A stretch of DNA of 64,000 nt, from positions 848,774-912,773 of the forward strand of contig NZ_KI912410.1 of assembly GCF_000518265.1 (NCBI RefSeq), written 5' to 3'. Below, one piece after another: positions 60,606 through 64,000 of this stretch. Position 1 is the first letter of the stretch. Every line of letters begins with the position of its first letter. A program made the position numbers and the translations under genes. Below the pieces are notes generated by a model. The model was not told where the DNA came from. It made no database searches and saw only the letters and a list, made by a program, of their open reading frames with translations. This DNA comes from Actinomadura oligospora ATCC 43269. Lineage in GTDB: Bacteria; Actinomycetota; Actinomycetes; Streptosporangiales; Streptosporangiaceae.

Positions 60606-60673
60606 GGGCCCCTCCTGTGCTCGATGTCATCCGCTGACGCGTGCCTGGAACCGCCGATCCGGCGTTACGTATC

Positions 60674-60689
60674 GCGCAACTTGTTGCGC
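60674..60689. promoter_or_regulatory. Putative XRE operator (GCGCAAC-TT-GTTGCGC)
   Basis: A perfect 16-bp palindrome 68 bp upstream of the XRE start, in the gap shared with the divergent ATP-binding protein gene. It is the best symmetric site in the gap. Confidence 0.6.
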
Positions 60690-60808
60690 ACCATCCGTCG
60701 CCCGAGGAAGCTCTAAGTGACAAAGCTAGTACTCAAAGTGATCGTCCGGACGCCTTTCGATCGATTCCGGACCTCCGATCACGAGGACACGACTGGGAAG
60801 GCGGGGCC

Positions 60809-61321
60809 ATGTTGTGGAGGACGGTGGCGGCGCGGATGGTGGTGGAGCCGGGGGGTGCGACGTTAGGGGTCGGGCCGTGGACCGCTCGGGTGTGGCGGCT
60901 GCATCCGGCGCGGGCCGAGCGGCGGGCGCGGGAGATCGTCCGGGACCTCCTGGTGCGTGCCGGTGTCCCGGAGGACGGCGTCAACGACCTCGAACTCGTC
61001 GCCGCCGAGCTCGCCGCGAACGGCGTCCAGCACGCCGAACCGCCGCTCGAGATGCGCGTCCTGTTCGCGGGCTCGTCGCGCCGTCCCGTGTGGTGCGAGA
61101 TCGCGGACGCCGACCCGTTCCTCGGCCGCGTCCCCGACCTCCTGCGCCCGCCGCCCGTCCTCGACGGCGACGACCTGGACGCCCTCATCGACACCCTGAG
61201 CACGGACGGCCGCGGCCTCTCGATGGTCCACACCCTCACGTCCGGCCACTGCGCCGCCTACCCCACCACCACCCTCTCCCGCCCCGGCATAGGCAAGGCC
61301 ATCGGCTTCTCCCTCCTCTGA
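60809..61321 (+). CDS. HATPase (RsbW-like) ATP-binding regulatory protein
   Basis: A 170-residue GHKL-fold protein. The N-box is LELVAAELAANGVQHAEPP near residue 70; the G-type box is TDGRGLSMVHTL near 140. It belongs to the single-domain anti-sigma/ATP-binding proteins that partner XRE-DUF397 pairs in streptomycetes and relatives (AbaA-like loci). It may act as a kinase or an ATP-dependent binding protein. ATG at 60809; G-rich sequence upstream. Confidence 0.88.
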   Translation: MLWRTVAARMVVEPGGATLGVGPWTARVWRLHPARAERRAREIVRDLLVRAGVPEDGVNDLELVAAELAANGVQHAEPPLEMRVLFAGSSRRPVWCEIADADPFLGRVPDLLRPPPVLDGDDLDALIDTLSTDGRGLSMVHTLTSGHCAAYPTTTLSRPGIGKAIGFSLL

Positions 61322-61520
61322 CCTCCGCGCCATTTCCTGAATGGCGAAGCGGCACTTCGTTTGGAGTTCCGAGGGCGGTCGGCCGTTGGTGCGGTCGAGC
61401 CTTCGGGGGTGGGAGGGGGTTGGGCGGGACGCGCGGGGATGCTGGGAGCGTCCGAGATTCCGGGGTCGGCATGGCCGCGGCGACGTGGGGGCGGGTGTTC
61501 GAATGTGGGGGCTGACCATG

Positions 61521-61560
61521 CGAAACGCCCGGCCTCGGCTAGGTGAGGTCGGGCGTTTCG
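61521..61560. other. Long hairpin upstream of the cobalamin riboswitch
   Basis: Arms CGAAACGCCCG and CGGGCGTTTCG extend with G-U pairs to about 19 bp around a tiny loop. It lies 200 bp after the HATPase stop and 110 bp before the riboswitch, so it may terminate the former or insulate the latter. The 61322-61669 part of this gap shows no gene. Confidence 0.6.
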
Positions 61561-61669
61561 GCCGGTCGAGCTTCCCCACTCGCCGACACTCGGAAGGGTA
61601 CGCCTTGTGTGGCGGTGAGGCCACCGGAATCGCGGGGGTGAGGGCGAGGCAGGCGTTCCGTAGACTGGC

Positions 61670-61823
61670 GCGGCGACGGCGGGCGAGGAATCCGGTGTGA
61701 GTCCGGAGCTGTCCCGCAACTGTCACCGGGGAGTCCCCCCTCATGCTTGGCCACGGCGGTTCCGCCGGAAGGCCGGGGCGGGGGCGTCGATCCGGGAGCC
61801 AGGAGACTCCGCGCCGTCGCGGC
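61670..61823 (+). promoter_or_regulatory. Cobalamin (B12) riboswitch
   Basis: Conserved aptamer blocks occur in order: GCGAGGAATCCGGTG, GAGTCCGGAGCTGTCCCGC, AACTGTCACC, then GCCAGGAGACTCCGCG (the B12 box region). P1 is GCGACGGC (61673-61680) with GCCGTCGC (61813-61820). It lies 45 bases before the cobN start. A TAGACT at 61661-61666 fits a -10 box with transcription beginning near the aptamer. It should turn cobN off when B12 is abundant. Confidence 0.95.
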
Positions 61824-61867
61824 CCTTCACCCGAGCCGGGGCGCGGACCCCGTTGGAGGCAACGCTC

Positions 61868-64000
61868 ATGCGTGCTTTGCTGCTGTCCACCGCCGACACC
61901 GAACTGCTCGCCGCGCGCGCGGCGGACGTGGGGTGGGCGACCGCCAACCCCACGCGGATCGAGGATCTGGCTTCACTGGTCGACGGAGTCGACGTTGTCG
62001 TGGTCCGCTTGCTGGGCGGACGGAAGACCTGGCCACAAGGGGTGGACGCGCTGGTGGGCAGCGGCCTGCCCGTGGTTCTGCTCGGTGGGGAGGCCGATCC
62101 GGACGCCGAGTTGATGGCGTTGTCCACAGTTCCACCCGGGGTTGCGGCCGAGGCGCTCGCCTATCTGCGCGAGGGCGGCGTCGAGAACATGCGCCAGCTG
62201 GCCCTGTTCCTCTCGGACACAGTGCTGCTCACCGGGGAAGGGTTTGAGGCGCCTGTGGCGATGCCCTCGTTCGGGGTGCACGGCGAGTATGCGCGGGTGG
62301 ACGGGCGTCCCACGGTCGGCGTGGTTTTCTATCGCGCGCATGAGCTGTCGGGGAACACGGCGTTCGTGGACGTGTTGTGTAGGCAGATCGAGCGGGCCGG
62401 GGCCAATGCGTTGCCGGTGTACTGCGGATCGTTGCGGGGAGCCGATCCGGAGCTGATGGCGTTGCTCGGGCAGAGCGACGCCGTTGTGGCGACGGTTTTG
62501 GCGGCGGGCGGGGCGGTAGCGGCCGATGCCAGTGCGGGTGGCGATGAGGACTCGTGGGACGCCGGGGCTCTAGGGACGCTCGATGTGCCGGTCATCCAGG
62601 GGCTTTGCCTCACGTCGTCGCGGCAGGCATGGGACGAGTCGGACGCGGCGCTCGTCCCCATGGACGCGGCGATGCAGGTGGCGATTCCCGAATTCGACGG
62701 GCGCATCATCTCGGTGCCGTTCTCCTTCAAGGAACTCGGCCCGGACGGCATCCCCGTCTACAGGGCGGACGAGGAACGGGCCGCGCGGGTGGCGGGCATC
62801 GCGGTTCGGCACGCGCGGCTCCGGCACGTCCCGAATGGGGAGAAGCGGGTGGCGCTGGTCCTGTCGTCGTATCCGACCAAGCACGCGCGAGTCGGGAACG
62901 CGGTCGGGCTGGACACGCCTACGTCCGCTGTGCGGATGCTCCGGCAGATGGCGGACGCCGGATACGACCTCGGCGACGACCATTCCCTATGGGAGGACCC
63001 CGATACGGGCGATGAGCTGATTCACGCCCTGATCGCAGCGGGCGGACATGACGTCGAGTGGCTGACCGAGGAGCAATTGAGCAGGGCTCCTGCGCGCGCG
63101 TCCCTGGCGTCCTACCGGACGTGGTTCGAAGCGATGCCCGAGTCGCTGCGCGAGGGGATCCGGGAGCACTGGGGCGAGCCGCCGGGCGAGCTGTACGTGG
63201 ACGGCGACGACATCGTCCTCGCGTCGCTGCGGTTCGGGAACGTCGTGCTGATGATCCAGCCGCCGCGCGGGTTCGGCGAGAACCCCGTCGCGATCTACCA
63301 CGATCCGGACCTTCCGCCCTCCCATCACTACCTGGCGGCCTACCGCTGGCTGGACGGCGAGTTCGGCGCGGACGCGGTCGTCCACCTGGGCAAACACGGC
63401 ACGCTGGAGTGGCTGCCGGGCAAGGGCCTCGGGCTCTCGGACGGGTGCGCCCCGGACGGCGTCCTCGGCGACCTGCCGCTCGTCTACCCGTTCATCGTCA
63501 ACGACCCGGGCGAGGGGACGCAGGCCAAGCGGCGCGGGCACGCCACGGTCGTCGACCACCTCGTGCCGCCGATGGCACGCGCCGAAACCTACGGTGACCT
63601 GGCCAAACTCGAACAGCTGCTGGACGAGTACGCCACCGTCAACGACCTCGACCCGACCAAGCTCCCGGCCGTCCGGGCGCAGATCTGGACCCTCGTCCAG
63701 GCCGCGCAACTCCACCACGACCTCCATCAGGAGGACATGCCGGACGACTCCGACTTCGACGACTTCATCCTGCACATCGACGGCTACCTGTGCGAGATCA
63801 AGGACGTCCAGATCCGGGACGGCCTGCACATCCTCGGGCAGGAGCCGCAGGGTGAGACGCGCGTCAACCTCGTGCTCGCCGTGCTGCGCGCGACGCAGGT
63901 GTGGGGAGGCGTCGCCGGGGCCATGCCGGGGCTGCGGACGGCGCTCGCCGCACCGCACGGCCTGGACGAGAAGGCGCTGCTCGCCGAGCCGGGCGCGGTC
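61868..64000 (+). CDS. cobN: Cobaltochelatase subunit CobN (3' end beyond window)
   Basis: First 711 residues of the large subunit of the ATP-dependent aerobic cobaltochelatase, which inserts Co2+ into hydrogenobyrinic acid a,c-diamide with CobS and CobT-type partners. Recognisable blocks are GVVFYRAHELSGNTAFVDVL near 160, LVLSSYPTKHARVGNAVGLDTP near 335, and the conserved catalytic region YLAAYRWLDGEFGADAVVHLGKHGTLEWLPGK near 490. It starts at ATG 61868 with GGAGG upstream, behind a cobalamin riboswitch. Family length is about 1200 residues, so the remainder lies to the right. CobN resembles ChlH; the B12 riboswitch argues for cobalt. Confidence 0.95.
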   Translation, partial: MRALLLSTADTELLAARAADVGWATANPTRIEDLASLVDGVDVVVVRLLGGRKTWPQGVDALVGSGLPVVLLGGEADPDAELMALSTVPPGVAAEALAYLREGGVENMRQLALFLSDTVLLTGEGFEAPVAMPSFGVHGEYARVDGRPTVGVVFYRAHELSGNTAFVDVLCRQIERAGANALPVYCGSLRGADPELMALLGQSDAVVATVLAAGGAVAADASAGGDEDSWDAGALGTLDVPVIQGLCLTSSRQAWDESDAALVPMDAAMQVAIPEFDGRIISVPFSFKELGPDGIPVYRADEERAARVAGIAVRHARLRHVPNGEKRVALVLSSYPTKHARVGNAVGLDTPTSAVRMLRQMADAGYDLGDDHSLWEDPDTGDELIHALIAAGGHDVEWLTEEQLSRAPARASLASYRTWFEAMPESLREGIREHWGEPPGELYVDGDDIVLASLRFGNVVLMIQPPRGFGENPVAIYHDPDLPPSHHYLAAYRWLDGEFGADAVVHLGKHGTLEWLPGKGLGLSDGCAPDGVLGDLPLVYPFIVNDPGEGTQAKRRGHATVVDHLVPPMARAETYGDLAKLEQLLDEYATVNDLDPTKLPAVRAQIWTLVQAAQLHHDLHQEDMPDDSDFDDFILHIDGYLCEIKDVQIRDGLHILGQEPQGETRVNLVLAVLRATQVWGGVAGAMPGLRTALAAPHGLDEKALLAEPGAV

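Noticed and set aside
1-64000. CRISPR arrays, rRNA genes, prophage or complete insertion sequences
   Set aside because: No regularly spaced repeats with unique spacers, no rRNA signatures, and no integrase or transposase motifs were found on either strand.

Overview
The window is about 72% GC with dense, short-spaced genes and many GTG or TTG starts. It looks like chromosomal DNA from a filamentous actinomycete, probably Streptosporangiales and most like Actinomadura. The family assignment is an inference. Supporting features are an actinobacterial SAM-IV riboswitch, an XRE/DUF397/ATP-binding regulatory module, multi-domain SseB proteins, ECF sigma factors fused to zinc-finger anti-sigma domains, a MocR regulator and an aerobic B12 pathway (cobD, cobQ, cobN). 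No integrase, transposase, phage block or CRISPR array was seen, so this reads as ordinary chromosome with accessory islands.

Layout. 0-8.5 kb: a cytochrome P450 cut by the left edge, a secreted protein, tRNA-His, oligoribonuclease, a flavin-binding protein divergent from a MocR regulator, an orphan protein and a phosphotransferase. 8.5-15.4 kb: two tandem paralogous ECF sigma factors, each with its own zinc-finger anti-sigma motif, membrane segment and extracytoplasmic four-cysteine domain, then a membrane-anchored solute-binding/VWA protein. 15.6-25.5 kb: an endonuclease/phosphatase-fold protein, an rRNA methyltransferase, a surface protein, a giant SseB-repeat protein, and a class V PLP enzyme under a SAM-IV riboswitch. 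25.7-32.1 kb: a lipoprotein, a bifunctional penicillin-binding protein, a two-domain FKBP, a TetR regulator, a Moco oxidoreductase and a small membrane protein. 32.1-34 kb: a TetR regulator with a divergent FAD monooxygenase.

34.0-35.9 kb holds the most interesting locus: a compact operon of an MNIO (DUF692) enzyme, an associated partner protein, and a 41-residue peptide ending in a Cys-x2-Cys-x-Cys core. This looks like an undescribed RiPP pathway. 36-42 kb: a SigE-type sigma factor with a membrane beta-propeller partner, an S41 protease, a LysE exporter, a DHFR-like protein with a divergent TetR gene sharing paired GTGGA-TCCAC operators, and tRNA-Arg. 42.3-46.3 kb: a kinase-like gene overlapping cobD and cobQ, then a DUF1444-like gene. 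46.6-53.4 kb: an acyl-CoA ligase and a four-gene oligopeptide/nickel-type ABC transporter. 53.5-59.1 kb: a LysE exporter, a second DHFR-like protein, an MFS pump divergent from an Lrp regulator, and a quinone-reductase-like enzyme divergent from an ArsR repressor. 59.2-61.3 kb: an XRE regulator coupled to three tandem DUF397 genes, divergent from a HATPase protein. 61.6 kb to the right edge: a cobalamin riboswitch leading cobN.

The B12 genes are split between an unswitched cluster (cobD-cobQ) and a riboswitch-controlled cobN 16 kb away. Many neighbouring genes are translationally coupled by ATGA or GTGA overlaps, and most gene ends carry clear hairpin terminators.
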